DNA from: Pilasporangium apinafurcum
Lineage: Eukaryota; Oomycota; Peronosporomycetes; Pythiales; Pythiaceae
Assembly: GCA_001600495.1 (NCBI GenBank)
Contig: BCKE01000004.1
Span: 38,299-102,298 of the forward strand
Direction: 5' to 3'
Length of the DNA: 64,000 nucleotides
Part shown: positions 12,055 through 22,784 of the stretch, in pieces
Position numbering within the stretch: position 1 is the stretch's first letter
Layout of the letters: each line of letters begins with the position of its first letter
Notes under the pieces: generated by a model
Told to the model about the DNA's origin: nothing
Seen by the model: only the letters and a program-made list of their open reading frames with translations
Database searches by the model: none
Translations under genes and position numbers: made by a program

Positions 12055-13690
12055 TTACACACTGTCATCAGACAGGCTAAAATCGTCATGTGGGCCGTTG
12101 GATGAAGTGCTGTCGGTAATTTCAACAATTTCGTGTCGCGGCGATTCCAATTTCGGCATTGCTCTTGATGCAGGTCGTGTCACTTTTCTCGGTTTCTTTT
12201 TCGAATTTGGCGAGCCTGTCTTTTGGATACACTTGACGTGGTTGGATGCTTTTACACTCTCTATCTTTCGACGTTTCGTTACAGGTTTTTGCACTGCGAT
12301 AGCATGTATCAATGAGTACAATGGAAACATGGATGTCACGCAATATTGCTTTTTATGAATACCTGTATGGCGCTCAAATATCCGTGCGTATCTCGTCTGT
12401 TCCCTCGAAATTGCAGCTGATTTTCGCTCTTCTGTACGCTTTCTCAATTCCGTGTTCAGTGTTTTTTCAAGTTCTTCATTTTCGAGCGTAATATACTTCA
12501 GTTCGGCTCCTAATTGTGATATGGTGACCTCAAACTCCTTTATCCTCCTTTGGTGATTTGTGCTTAGTTGTTTATTTGCTTGAAGCGTCTTGTCGTGCGA
12601 CTTTATCTGTGTGTGCACATGTCATGCCATATTTAATAAGCGTTGAAGACTGCAACAAGCTATAGTTATTACCTTCGACTGGGTATCTTGCACTGCTGCC
12701 TTCAAGCGCTCCTTTTTCACTGAATTAAAATTACCAGAATATTATTTATTTATTCATTGTAGATTCACCGCGTGTTGAAAAGTACATTGTCAGCGACGCA
12801 CTCTCATATTCATCTCCACATATCGATCTCATTCGCTTCCAACCATCAAAGCCCTAGTTTCATTGTTATGATGTCAGCAAAACAATTTTCACATTAAATA
12901 TCAGTAAATAGCATTGTCGTCCAAAAGCACCAGAAGCAATTTTTGATTCAGTTCTGCAAATCACGATCAGCGATAAGTCAAGTGCTTTTAACTACAGAGC
13001 AGTGGTGCTAATTCGCTTGACAGACGCATTACCGGACCTGGCAGGAGTGAGGCAAATTGGGAACTGCATAAGCGAGATTCATACTAGCGGATTAGTTCAC
13101 TACCATTATTAGCTCAGAAAAAAATCCAAACATTGCACCAATACCTAACAGCAGTCAATGTCTCATGCTTTTCGGACATGGTCTGCTCCAACTAAGACAA
13201 TACATCCATTATTAATAAGTCGCTTCACCAATACTATATGAATCGCCTGTCATAGCGCAAACGAACGAACTTGTTCTGTCCATGCTGTCTGCGTCTGCAG
13301 TTCGGCTTGTAGTAAAATCTTCTGACGTTGTCCGATTCGCACTTGCCCTGTCAAATCCAGCTACAGGCGCGGTTGAATTTGTATCACACAGATAGTCAAG
13401 GTCCAGAGTCACCGCAATAGCCTCACTATCTTTGTTGTGAACCCATCAACAGTCTGCTGCTCCTGTAAAAGCTGTGCACGTAGAAATTCAATTTGTTTCT
13501 GGAGCGGCCGCTCACGCTCCTCTTCATCCGCGCATACACGCGATGCATCCTAGCACAGTAAGCAACTTAGTACGATGTGCATCAGTGCTCTCACCGACCA
13601 CCTTCGATTGGTCTGCTCTCGCATTGGTCTACACACACGCACCTGGAGCTGCCGCTCCAACGCATTCAGCATCTCCATCGCTTCCCGCAT
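12055..13690 (-). CDS. Small coiled-coil protein in ten exons, family not recognised
   Basis: Read on the minus strand the exons are 13643-13690, 13427-13549, 13271-13360, 13145-13191, 13038-13063, 12931-12953, 12769-12853, 12673-12719, 12363-12606 and 12055-12293. They sum to 972 bases (323 residues) with all nine GT-AG junctions in matching phase, which supports the model although single exons are as short as 23 bases. The protein starts MREAMEMLNALERQLQ and continues as coiled coil (RPLQKQIEFLRAQLLQEQQ, LEQTMSEKHETLTAV, KKERLKAAVQDTQSKIKS, ELKYITLENEELEKTLNTEL). The C-terminal 80 residues are basic (KPVTKRRKIE, KKKPRKVTRP) and then acidic. No catalytic motif is seen. A centrosomal, flagellar or spindle structural role is possible but only guessed. 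The weakest parts are the two shortest exons. Confidence 0.65.
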
Positions 13691-13755
13691 TTTCAAAAGC
13701 AAACTTCAACTCAAGTTAAGCGAGAGTGAATGTGGCTTTTGATTTACCTCTAAAA

Positions 13756-14148
13756 ATGGATATATTGGTAAGTATCGTTTTCGAGAGAGAGTATGTCTGA
13801 CTCGCTATGTACATCAACAAGACAGGGAACCTGTAGAGCCAGGAAGAAGACGCGAAGAAAATGAACCTCAACTGTCTGAACGCGCGATCACATGCGCACG
13901 CTGAGTCGGAACTGGAGGCCGCGTCGAAGCTCGTAGAAAATGCATTCAACAAAATTCAGATCAGCGACAAGAAAAAAGAGCAGGTGGAGCAGGCTATCAA
14001 AGACAGTCGCGTCCAGAAGACGAGTGAAATGTCGACGCATCTGGAGTGGCTGCTGCAACAGAAAGCACGACTGGAGAAAGAATTGGGAGTTATCGATGAT
14101 AAACTAGCGGAGAAAAGGCTCCTGTTGAAGGAACGCTCAGCAATCTAG
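13756..14148 (+). CDS. Small helical coiled-coil protein, family not recognised
   Basis: Two exons: 13756-13767 encodes only MDIL, then a GTAAGT...GTAG intron of 69 bases, then 13837-14148. The joined frame gives 107 residues starting MDILSQEEDAKKMNLN. An alternative unspliced start is the Met at 13861 (95 residues). The rest is one long amphipathic helix region (ELEAASKLVENAFNKIQ, HLEWLLQQKARLEKELGVID, KLAEKRLLLKER). It diverges from the ten-exon coiled-coil gene with 65 bases between the two ATGs, so they probably share a promoter. No family is recognised; the size and helicity would suit a subunit of a complex. Confidence 0.65.
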
Positions 14149-14297
14149 AGGATCTAAACAAGTTTTTTTGTTTCTGATGGAATATATTTGTTTTGACGGC
14201 TTCACTAACGAAGATACATGAACGGGTTCTGATCACAACGATATTACAGTAGCAAAACTGGGATGTTTATAATCTAACTACAGCGGTTAGAGTTGGT

Positions 14298-16092
14298 TTA
14301 CAGCATAGCAAAATCCGTCTCTGCCTTTGAGGAAAGCGCCGTATCGGAATCGAACGAGTCTGGCTCGAAGTGCGACTGGCTAAAGTGGATCCTGCTTTCG
14401 TGAATGGATGAATGGTATCTGCTCGATTCACGGTCCATCAAGACCGACGAGTTATATCTACTGGAATCGCGATCCATCATTGCAGGCGACGAAAGGCGGC
14501 TAGACGCACCCGATGTCTTTCGAGGGTATTGGTCCTTTACTGAATCACTTACTGAAACAGAGGATGACCGCGAGTCACGCTCCTTTCTAGCAGAAGCATC
14601 AAGTGTTGGAACTGGAGACTCGGAGACGTCACTCCTAATTGACTGACCAGATATCCGAGGTGACAGTGCTCCCACGTCGACAACATCACTGCCATCTCGA
14701 CTAAAATAACTTGGAGCAAGTCCTCCTGATACTTTGCTATCGGCTGTTTTCGCGTCAAGTTCTCTCTTCTTGCGAATAACCACAAACACCACACCAGCAA
14801 CAGCGCCCATGATACCCAGAACAGCAATGACAGTAGTCCCAGCGCTAGATCCACTGCTTTCCTGTGACGTGGAGACGGACTGAGCTTCTGATGCTGATCC
14901 GCTGGCATCCGTCGCGGTACTGTCATCTCCGTTGCCTTTTGCATCTGCGGCTACTTTATTATCATCATCACCACCAGTTAGACCTTCGCCAGATACGCCA
15001 GCAGCGACACTTCCCGCCGATGAGCTATCGTAATTGCTACCAAAAATACCTGAGCTCGTAGTACTTGTTGTCGATGATCCGTCCGATGACGAAGAGGCAG
15101 AAGAGGAGAGTGAAGCTGTCGATGAACCAGACGAGGAGTTCGACCCACAGCAAGAGCCACCTGTGCAGAATGTCCCCAGGAGAGCGGCGTGGTCGGACGG
15201 ATAGCAGCCATCATAGGATGTTCGTAATACCTGGGAGGAAATGTAGCAAGCATCATCCCTCAGACGATGCAATGTGTAGTCATATTTGACCTGGCACGTC
15301 CCTGATATCATGTCACCACAGAAAGTGGGGTCCGCTGGAGGCTCTGAGAGATCATTTGTGAACAGCGTTTGAACAGCTGTGTATGATGGCTCGGCGTTTA
15401 GATCACCCAGAAGAATGACAAGTTTGTCAGTGCTTTGACAGATAGCGTCTAGTTTAGCAAGAATGATCTTGGAGCCATTTTCTTGAGCCTCGTCGTTACC
15501 AGGGGTTTCGTAGTGCGTGTTGAAGACACAGACGGTATCCCCACTTGTATGATGCTGGAAGCGACCGTGAACGCACGTTCGATAGTAACTCATTCCCCAG
15601 CCTGCCGTCATGGTGTCTGGATCAGTTCCCTGTGTTCATATGCATATGTCAATCAACAAAACAGAGCCACAAGTCTTTTTCAGAAGAATGACGTACCAGC
15701 CAGAACATGCCGTTCTCCAGCATGGTCCAATCCGAAGTTTTATAGTAAAGTGCGTTGATTTCGTCGGCATTGCCATTGAGTGAACCAGACGAGCTGCCGA
15801 TGGAAGCATAGGTACCAGCGAGGGCTGAATCCAAGTACGTGCGTTGCGCGTCAGAGGTTTCCTGTGTACCAACAAAATCAGGAGCAACGCTTGTGATTTG
15901 CGTTACGACGTTGTCTTTGCGGACGCCATCCCAGTTGCTACAGGTGGAGGCAGAATCCGTTGATGCATATGATGTACGAATATTGAAGGACATGGCGTGA
16001 ACGGTTACACCAGTAGCCTCGACGGTAGATGCCGATAGGGCATGTATGGCGGCCACTACCCCGCCCACAAATGCAGGCAGCATCAAGACCAT
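14298..16092 (-). CDS. Membrane-anchored endonuclease/exonuclease/phosphatase-family ectoenzyme
   Basis: Two exons, 15697-16092 and 14298-15629, phase-0 intron of 67 bases, 575 residues. The start at 16092 was chosen because it opens a signal peptide (MVLMLPAFVGG then VVAAIHALSAS). The DNase I-like fold follows with all its metal/catalytic blocks: SFNIRTSYAS (Asn), GTQETSD (Glu), FNTHYETPGNDE (His), LLGDLNAEPS (Asp/Asn) and YPSDHAALLG (Asp-His). After residue about 320 comes a Ser/Gly-rich stalk, a transmembrane helix (TVIAVLGIMGAVAGVVFVVI), an RKKR stop-transfer and a Ser-rich cytoplasmic tail with repeated MDR(D/E)SSRY units. The catalytic domain should face outside. The substrate (nucleic acid, phosphoinositide, sphingomyelin) cannot be told from sequence. 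Confidence 0.88.
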
Positions 16093-17013
16093 TTTCCTTT
16101 CAGTTTCTCTCGATTGGGGAAAACTGCCGAGTGTGTCTCTAGTGTGAGCGGCAGGTTGCAGTCTCGAACGCAATTGACTGATGATCAAGATAGGAACTGA
16201 GCGTCGTTCAGTACTCGAACATCCGGTCCATGGCCACAACCGGACACTCTGTCTAACCCTACCCTCCTATCCACCATACAAAAAAGAAATGTAAAATTGG
16301 GGAGGGAGCTACTTACCTGGTAATGCGGAACGAGGGTATGATAACCCTAATCTTTTTTTAGAATTTTATTTGGTTTTTGTATGGTTGGTATCGTAGCGTT
16401 TGGTTGACCTGAAGACCAGGTGGCTGAAGAAACCAGCGGCGCTTTTGTTATTGAACGTGGGATGCCCACGTCTCTTCCTTGGTCCACTCTTCCAAGATCT
16501 CCGGAAATGTAAGCAAGCGAGAGAGAGTCAGACGGTCGTCCGATGTAAATGCCTTCCATTGGTATGGAGAACGCCATGGGATCTGTGATGGTAGTTTCCA
16601 TTCGTAACAGATAAAAATAGAAACAGAACCAAAAACCAGATTGAGATGGAACCCCAGATAAACATTACTCGACTGCTTTCTTCAAGCAATGCACACACAC
16701 ACACACACCTCTCTACACTCTCCCACACACACTCATTTCAGCCTCTAACCAGTCCCACTCCATCCGTATGGTGCAAACAAAGCCTGCGTAAAAAAAAATA
16801 CAAACGTATCAGATATAGCTGTGCTTCATGTTTGATTACCTCACTGGAGGTATGCTAATCATGTTCAGTAGCGAGTTTTAGTCGAAAGCTGGGGATGACC
16901 CCCCCACCCACCAACCAAGTTAGTAGATCCTCGTAGCGGGCAGTTATTGCACCCACAATGAATGCATCATAGGTACATTAGATCCGAACATGATAACGTG
17001 GCGTAGACTATTG
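16093..17013. other. Intergenic spacer with a CA repeat
   Basis: This stretch separates the start of the ectoenzyme gene from the end of the TMEM131-like gene, both on the minus strand. It contains a (CA)n tract at about 16692-16708 and C-rich sequence near 16900. The open frames are short and carry no family signal. Apart from the presumed promoter of the ectoenzyme near 16100-16300 I see nothing in it. Confidence 0.5.
16692..16708. repeat. (CA)n microsatellite
   Basis: About eight CA units in a row, followed by further CA-rich sequence to about 16735. It lies in intergenic DNA. Confidence 0.9.
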
Positions 17014-20000
17014 CTATTTGGGCGAGGTATCATGATCAGGTAATGCTTTTGGCTCAAGCGTTGTGCGGCCATTAACACGCGAAGCAGCGCTAATGACTGC
17101 ACCCATGCAGTGTTGCTGTTCCTGCATTCGTGGAAAATAGAGGTAGCCTCCGCTTCCTTCTTCTTCTCCAGCCACTGCAGTGGATCGACCACTCCCAATC
17201 CGACCAACAGCAGATGCAGGGTTTATCCTGCTCGTCGTAGGACTAGATAAACTAGGACCAAAGAGCGAGAAGCGACTCTCGAAGGGAGAGCATGTAGAAG
17301 TTAAAAGGCTTGAAAGTGTACTGCTAGTGCCCAGTAGATCAAAAGGCGAGGCAGAACCAATGGAGCGATTTGGAAAGGAAGAAGTCCTCGGGGATGCAAG
17401 GCCTCCTATGTCGCTGGTCACCCCACGAAGGCGATCAAATGCTGCCAGGGACTCTACAGGATTTGCATCCGCTGGTGTAAAACCTGGCGGCGCCTGTTTA
17501 GTTGACATTGTGCTTCGGCTGGTTGTTGGTTCTACTGCAAGCAGCAATCCTGTAGGTGGTGCTAGACTTGCAGCGGAGAAATCAATGCTAGCCGGCTGTT
17601 GATGGAATCCATTGTTCGTGGCTCGACTCGAAATTTCTTCTTTTTCCTCTTCATTACCAACTAATTTGCCGATTTCGAACCGAATTGAGTCAAAGGACAA
17701 TTGCTCCCACTCTTCATCAATCCCATTAACTGTACTGCGCGAAGCCAATGGCAATCTTTCGCCCTTATTCCGTTCCGTCTCTTTGTCCTTGTCATCCCTC
17801 CATCCGGAGGTAATTGCGCCGAATGGCGCAAATAGCCCAAGTGGCTTGTCTTTCGACGACATCAACGATTCAGCCTCATTATCGAACAAGTTCAGAGCAG
17901 GAACGGGGTCCTCCTCAATAAATCCATCATTGGAGCTAGAGCTTGAGGATTTCTTCTTAGACTCCAAAAATTTGATGGATGTGACTGCTAAATTCGAATG
18001 GAGAGAACTACTTCGCATCTTCGAAATGGTAGATGAATCACTCGTGACTATATCCACGGAAGAATTCTTGGTTTTCTTCTTGCTAAGTTTTAACGGCTGA
18101 CTGCTTAGTTGCTTCACGCTGGAGCTTCTTAGTCCATTGCATTTCTCCGACTGAGTCGAGTCATCGCGTTTTCGTTCCTTATCTATATGCTTCGCATTGC
18201 TGGGTTTTGTGTGCAAGCTGTTATTGCTTGTTTTATCAGTCCCACTTGCATGCTTATTCCTTGGTGTAGAAACTTTAGATTCTTGTTGTGCTTGGTCGAC
18301 TGCTAGAGTATCGCTAGCTTTCTTCATGATAGTTTCCTTCGCACGCGCGCTCATTGCTGTTTCTACTTGCCTCTGTCCGCTGACTAGAAGGATATCGTTT
18401 GCTTTATCAGCAACAGACTCATTTGAACGCACAGAGGAACTCTCAAACAATGCGGTCGAAGTACCAATATGCGTTGCTTGGGCTTTCTGACGTTGTTCTA
18501 GCAACTGGGAGACGGCAGGTGTAGTGACTCGTGTATCTGGTGTGAATGATATTGCTTCCATCGTAGCAAGCCGCTTTTGGAGCTCTTTACTGGCTTCGGA
18601 GAGTGCTCCGTCCTCACTACTCACCATTCCCCTCATCATTTCTCCCATAGAGTCCCTGAGAAAGATCGATTGTTCAGCTGCATAAGTCGACATTTCTCGA
18701 GTGCGAATGAAAGCCACGTCGACCACAGCAACATATACAACGTAGATGACAAAGAATATGGCCACTACAGCACTCAACAGCCATACATTGCGGAACAAGT
18801 GCAGCACTCCCAAAGGAATCACCGATCGTACGCATGCAGCACTCACTGATGGCGTTATTGTACCAACTAGCGCCAATCTTTTGCTACCATCGCTAGTCCG
18901 GATGATTAGATCTCTTTCCACTTTAGCCAACGAGCAACGCGCATGAAATGTGACCTGAAGGAATAAACGAGCGACCGGAGCGAGGGTTATTGACGCTTGA
19001 CTTGTACCAGCTTCTGCTCTTTCAGGTTGCCGTTGCAGTTGTAGCGTAAATGGAGAGGCATCCGAGTAGTCTTCGTCTAAGTGAATACTTTCGATTTTCA
19101 TGGGAAATGTACCAACATTGGTTAACACAACATCATTTTGTTGGATGAATGTGGACGAATCGTCTTGATCTAAGGTCAACACAAATGCCAGCACGCCATC
19201 ATAAACTCCCTTTACTCCATATGCAGAGGAGTTTGATGATTGTGGTTCATCATTCGTCGGAATTTGAATGTCCAGTTCACCTTTCCCGCTACGAGCGATG
19301 ATGGTGACAGGTTCGATATGTGTCAGCTCGTTACGCACATATAATGTAGTCGCAATTTCTTGGACAGTCGTGGGAAAAAAGTAAATTGGACCTAGTTCCG
19401 TGCTGTGATCAGGAGGAACTTTGATAGTTTTTGAATACACGAACAAAGGAGGACTCTTGTTCGTATATCCAGTAGAAATACTTGATGCATTTCCATTAGT
19501 TCGAGAATTCAACCGCTTCCACTCACGCACGCACTCTAACTCCGTCTCTCCGCGCTCACAAGAGTAAAACAGTGGCTGGTCCGATTCTGCCACTGCCAGT
19601 TGCATGTTAACGGAGAAATTGCTCGGATTCCGAACTTGCACATACAGCAAATCAATTTGCTGTATCTTTGTGAGAGGAAACTCATATTTTGTACTTGCAG
19701 TAACAATGGGTCGGATTAATGGAGCACTCAGCGTCACTGTATCGACATCCATGATATCAGTCAGCAAACGCACTTCAGCGTGAATCATGAGGCGAGACTC
19801 TTCACTCGCGTTCTCTATCTCTTGCCACAGTGCATTCCGGTGACGAAAAGCCTCAGTATCCTCCACAGTGACGAATTTCCCAAACTGTGACAGATTCACA
19901 GACGACGAAACCGACTGGTTCGTCCAAGAGAGTGGAAGGAAGCAATCCGCGAAGAAGTTCCCAGTGGAGCACGCAGACACATACGCTGGAGAGAAGACGA

Positions 20001-22686
20001 CTGTTAGCCCTCGACTAATGTCGTGGGCAATTAATTCGTGACTCAATTCTACCAGTTGAACGTATGCGCTTGGGAAATGCACACTCACTGGCTTGATTGC
20101 ATGAGGAAAGGAATTTCTGTAATTAATCTCCACAAGCATCGCTCGACCAGGAAACGTTGGTGGGAGCATAATCTGCAGAGATTGAGGTATGACTGTTCCC
20201 TTCACAGTTTCGCATCGCATATGGACATGCAAAATTTCGAATTCTGTTTCTATGGTCATTAAGTAGGACGTTAGATTGCCAACGTGGTTCTTTATCTGCA
20301 AGCCAATCTCGAGGGCAAGACTGTACCCAGGTGGGAGAGAAAAAAACTCTTCAGTCGGTTTGATAGTGCCAAGTCTTGAATCTTGTGTTGTGGGTGCAGA
20401 ATTGCCCGATTGATCGCTTTGATTTGATTGCTCTGATTGCGACAATTTTCGAGCCCATGCAATTCCAAATTCGGCAGTGCTTATCGGCACTTGAGGTGTC
20501 GGAGACATACTGGCATTGATAGAGACGTCGAATTTGTTGCTGTTGATGATTTCATTTGTTCGAATTTTGATTGGGATGGGATTCAGGTTGGTCAGCACTA
20601 ATATTTCAGTTCGTGTTGCACGAAATGCGACTTTTCCCAAATCAAAAACCCAAGACCGACAGATTTTAATGTCCTCTACATTAACATCACCACTGAGCAC
20701 ATCGTCATCAATTGGCAGGGCGGGCCGACATGTGTGGTTGGCTTTCACGTCGTTTTTTTTGTTGGTTGTGGTTGTACGGCCTGCGAATGAATATCCAGAT
20801 GTTTCGTGGTTTTGAAGTCCACTACTGGATTGCAAATGCAGGATTCCATGGTACAAATGGTAGTAAGCACGATGGACCGTAGCGTTAGTTTCAACCACGA
20901 TCTCATAATTCCGTGGCAGTGCGAGGTCATCCAGCCTGTGCAATGCTGGTTTAACACGCAGGATCGGTGCATGCCAGAAATCTCCTGGAGCGACAACGCC
21001 TGGTGTAAACTGGTGCAGCTCGACCTCATCATTTTGGGTCGGGAGCCAGATGCGCTGCAGCTCCACGGGGGTATCAAACATGTTCTGAAGTGAAAACGAC
21101 CGATACACGAAGCTCCCCGCTGCGAGGGTCTCTGCGTAATTGTAAAAGGTCGTAGGCACATAGATGCTGGCCGAGTCAAGCAATTCATAACCAAACTTGT
21201 CTCCGCTTCGGACAATCATCGTGAGCGGTATTGACACACCCATCGACGTTTCATCCTGCTTAATTGCTATGGTGCCATTGATCACTTTTCCGATCAGTTG
21301 CAATGTCCGCTGCTGCTCTCGTTCATCTTTGTTGTTCGAGAAACCCACCGATTCGTTTGTTCTCAATACCAAAGTTGCTTTCCAACCACCTGACACTTTC
21401 CCACAAGCAATGATCTCTAATGCTCGCTGTACACGGGCTCTTGGTGGGATCGTTGCTGGTCCGAGTAGCCTAGCTGATAAATCTACATTCTCAGCTTCGA
21501 GTACATGCAGTTCCGTAATGATGACGGGACTGACGCCTACATTGTAGATCGTAATACTAGCAGTTTGCTCTTCTTGTGAATGCACACTCACCCCCAAATC
21601 CAGTTCCTGCGGTTCCACATGCACACCCTCCGGCAGGATTTGCAGCCGAACAGGTATGAGAAACTGCCGCCAATCGTCCGCGGTCCTCGCGACCACGCGA
21701 ATGTGTGTGAACACATCACCAGGTTCTTCTGCTACCAGACTCACCGTCGCGATTGGTTTTGTAGCACCAGATGGCACGTCCCACACACTCTCACCAGCCT
21801 GCAGCTCCTCTGCGTTTGGTGTTGGCGTAAGTGGCTCGTTGTAGTGGGTATTGTTGATATGTGGGAAAGACATAAGCAGCAACCCATCGATGTAAAAGAC
21901 TTCTGTGACATGGATCAGCTCCGTCGACGGATTGTAAAAGTGCAGCGTTTGTTCAAAGCGAGAGCCGATTGGAATAGATTCACGTAAACCACGCAATTGA
22001 TAGGCATTTTGAAGGAAACGGCCGCGGATCGGCACGAAAGCTGCCAGTCCATTAGCTGTCACGACGCGCAAAGAAGCGTCTATATCGTCCTCTGGTTCGC
22101 TTGCTAGCACCGTAAATTTGATCATCACGCTCTCTCCAGAGCCCAACTGCAGGTTCTGCAAGTCTGTCAGTAGCGAGAAGCTGTCGCGAGAGAAATCAGC
22201 ACTCGCCAGGCGTACCGGCTGCATGCCACGGTTAGTGACGTGTACGCCAGTTATCTCTGGATAACATGTTTCAATGTCGCCCAAGTTTATAATAGTTGGA
22301 TCAAAATGTAATGGTTGTGTTAATGGATCTGCTGAATATTTTGCATCAGAGTCGAAGAACGCGTCCGAAACACCATGAGTGATGGAGATGCCCTTGGAAC
22401 TTCTTCGTCCTCTACCACTCAAGTGGATACGGCTGTCGGTACCAATGGATACATAGCCCTCTACATAATGCGGATATGTCGATGGCACTATGGAGGCGGC
22501 ACTGTTCCTTTCTTCATTGTCACTGTTGCTACTGATGGTTGACGCAAGCGATTGCGGAATTGGAAACTCATGATGGAATCCAATGGCATCCCCATCACCT
22601 GCAGCTTGCCAACCAATGGCTGTCAACGGTAGCAGTAGGAACAGCAGCAGGAACAGCCACAGGCTGTCGCTGTTGCGGCGTCTCAT
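17014..22686 (-). CDS. TMEM131-like large single-pass membrane protein
   Basis: Intronless, 1890 residues; the ATG at 22686 precedes a signal peptide (SLWLFLLLFLLLPLTAIGW). The long lumenal part consists of repeated immunoglobulin-like/MSP-type beta domains. Several follow the pattern 'PxxLDFG...V.N.G..PV.I': for example LHFDPTIINLGDIETCYPEI near residue 125 and EPQELDLGVSVHSQEEQTAS near residue 360. A transmembrane helix lies near residues 1298-1324 (WLLSAVVAIFFVIYVVYVAV). The tail of about 565 residues is Ser/Lys-rich and probably disordered. Animal TMEM131 proteins use PapD-like lumenal domains and a cytoplasmic tail that binds TRAPP to help secretion of collagens and other cargo. A role in secretory-cargo export is the family-based expectation; sequence alone shows only architecture. 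Many N-glycosylation sequons suit a lumenal location. Confidence 0.75.
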   Translation of the reverse strand: MRRRNSDSLWLFLLLFLLLPLTAIGWQAAGDGDAIGFHHEFPIPQSLASTISSNSDNEERNSAASIVPSTYPHYVEGYVSIGTDSRIHLSGRGRRSSKGISITHGVSDAFFDSDAKYSADPLTQPLHFDPTIINLGDIETCYPEITGVHVTNRGMQPVRLASADFSRDSFSLLTDLQNLQLGSGESVMIKFTVLASEPEDDIDASLRVVTANGLAAFVPIRGRFLQNAYQLRGLRESIPIGSRFEQTLHFYNPSTELIHVTEVFYIDGLLLMSFPHINNTHYNEPLTPTPNAEELQAGESVWDVPSGATKPIATVSLVAEEPGDVFTHIRVVARTADDWRQFLIPVRLQILPEGVHVEPQELDLGVSVHSQEEQTASITIYNVGVSPVIITELHVLEAENVDLSARLLGPATIPPRARVQRALEIIACGKVSGGWKATLVLRTNESVGFSNNKDEREQQRTLQLIGKVINGTIAIKQDETSMGVSIPLTMIVRSGDKFGYELLDSASIYVPTTFYNYAETLAAGSFVYRSFSLQNMFDTPVELQRIWLPTQNDEVELHQFTPGVVAPGDFWHAPILRVKPALHRLDDLALPRNYEIVVETNATVHRAYYHLYHGILHLQSSSGLQNHETSGYSFAGRTTTTNKKNDVKANHTCRPALPIDDDVLSGDVNVEDIKICRSWVFDLGKVAFRATRTEILVLTNLNPIPIKIRTNEIINSNKFDVSINASMSPTPQVPISTAEFGIAWARKLSQSEQSNQSDQSGNSAPTTQDSRLGTIKPTEEFFSLPPGYSLALEIGLQIKNHVGNLTSYLMTIETEFEILHVHMRCETVKGTVIPQSLQIMLPPTFPGRAMLVEINYRNSFPHAIKPVSVHFPSAYVQLVELSHELIAHDISRGLTVVFSPAYVSACSTGNFFADCFLPLSWTNQSVSSSVNLSQFGKFVTVEDTEAFRHRNALWQEIENASEESRLMIHAEVRLLTDIMDVDTVTLSAPLIRPIVTASTKYEFPLTKIQQIDLLYVQVRNPSNFSVNMQLAVAESDQPLFYSCERGETELECVREWKRLNSRTNGNASSISTGYTNKSPPLFVYSKTIKVPPDHSTELGPIYFFPTTVQEIATTLYVRNELTHIEPVTIIARSGKGELDIQIPTNDEPQSSNSSAYGVKGVYDGVLAFVLTLDQDDSSTFIQQNDVVLTNVGTFPMKIESIHLDEDYSDASPFTLQLQRQPERAEAGTSQASITLAPVARLFLQVTFHARCSLAKVERDLIIRTSDGSKRLALVGTITPSVSAACVRSVIPLGVLHLFRNVWLLSAVVAIFFVIYVVYVAVVDVAFIRTREMSTYAAEQSIFLRDSMGEMMRGMVSSEDGALSEASKELQKRLATMEAISFTPDTRVTTPAVSQLLEQRQKAQATHIGTSTALFESSSVRSNESVADKANDILLVSGQRQVETAMSARAKETIMKKASDTLAVDQAQQESKVSTPRNKHASGTDKTSNNSLHTKPSNAKHIDKERKRDDSTQSEKCNGLRSSSVKQLSSQPLKLSKKKTKNSSVDIVTSDSSTISKMRSSSLHSNLAVTSIKFLESKKKSSSSSSNDGFIEEDPVPALNLFDNEAESLMSSKDKPLGLFAPFGAITSGWRDDKDKETERNKGERLPLASRSTVNGIDEEWEQLSFDSIRFEIGKLVGNEEEKEEISSRATNNGFHQQPASIDFSAASLAPPTGLLLAVEPTTSRSTMSTKQAPPGFTPADANPVESLAAFDRLRGVTSDIGGLASPRTSSFPNRSIGSASPFDLLGTSSTLSSLLTSTCSPFESRFSLFGPSLSSPTTSRINPASAVGRIGSGRSTAVAGEEEGSGGYLYFPRMQEQQHCMGAVISAASRVNGRTTLEPKALPDHDTSPK

Positions 22687-22784
22687 TGCGCCGCTCAACT
22701 TTTCTTTCGTCTCTTTGCTTTTTCTGGGCTTTTGTACCGCTTCTTTTGGATGCGATTTGATATTAGATCACAGAGGTTCAGAAC

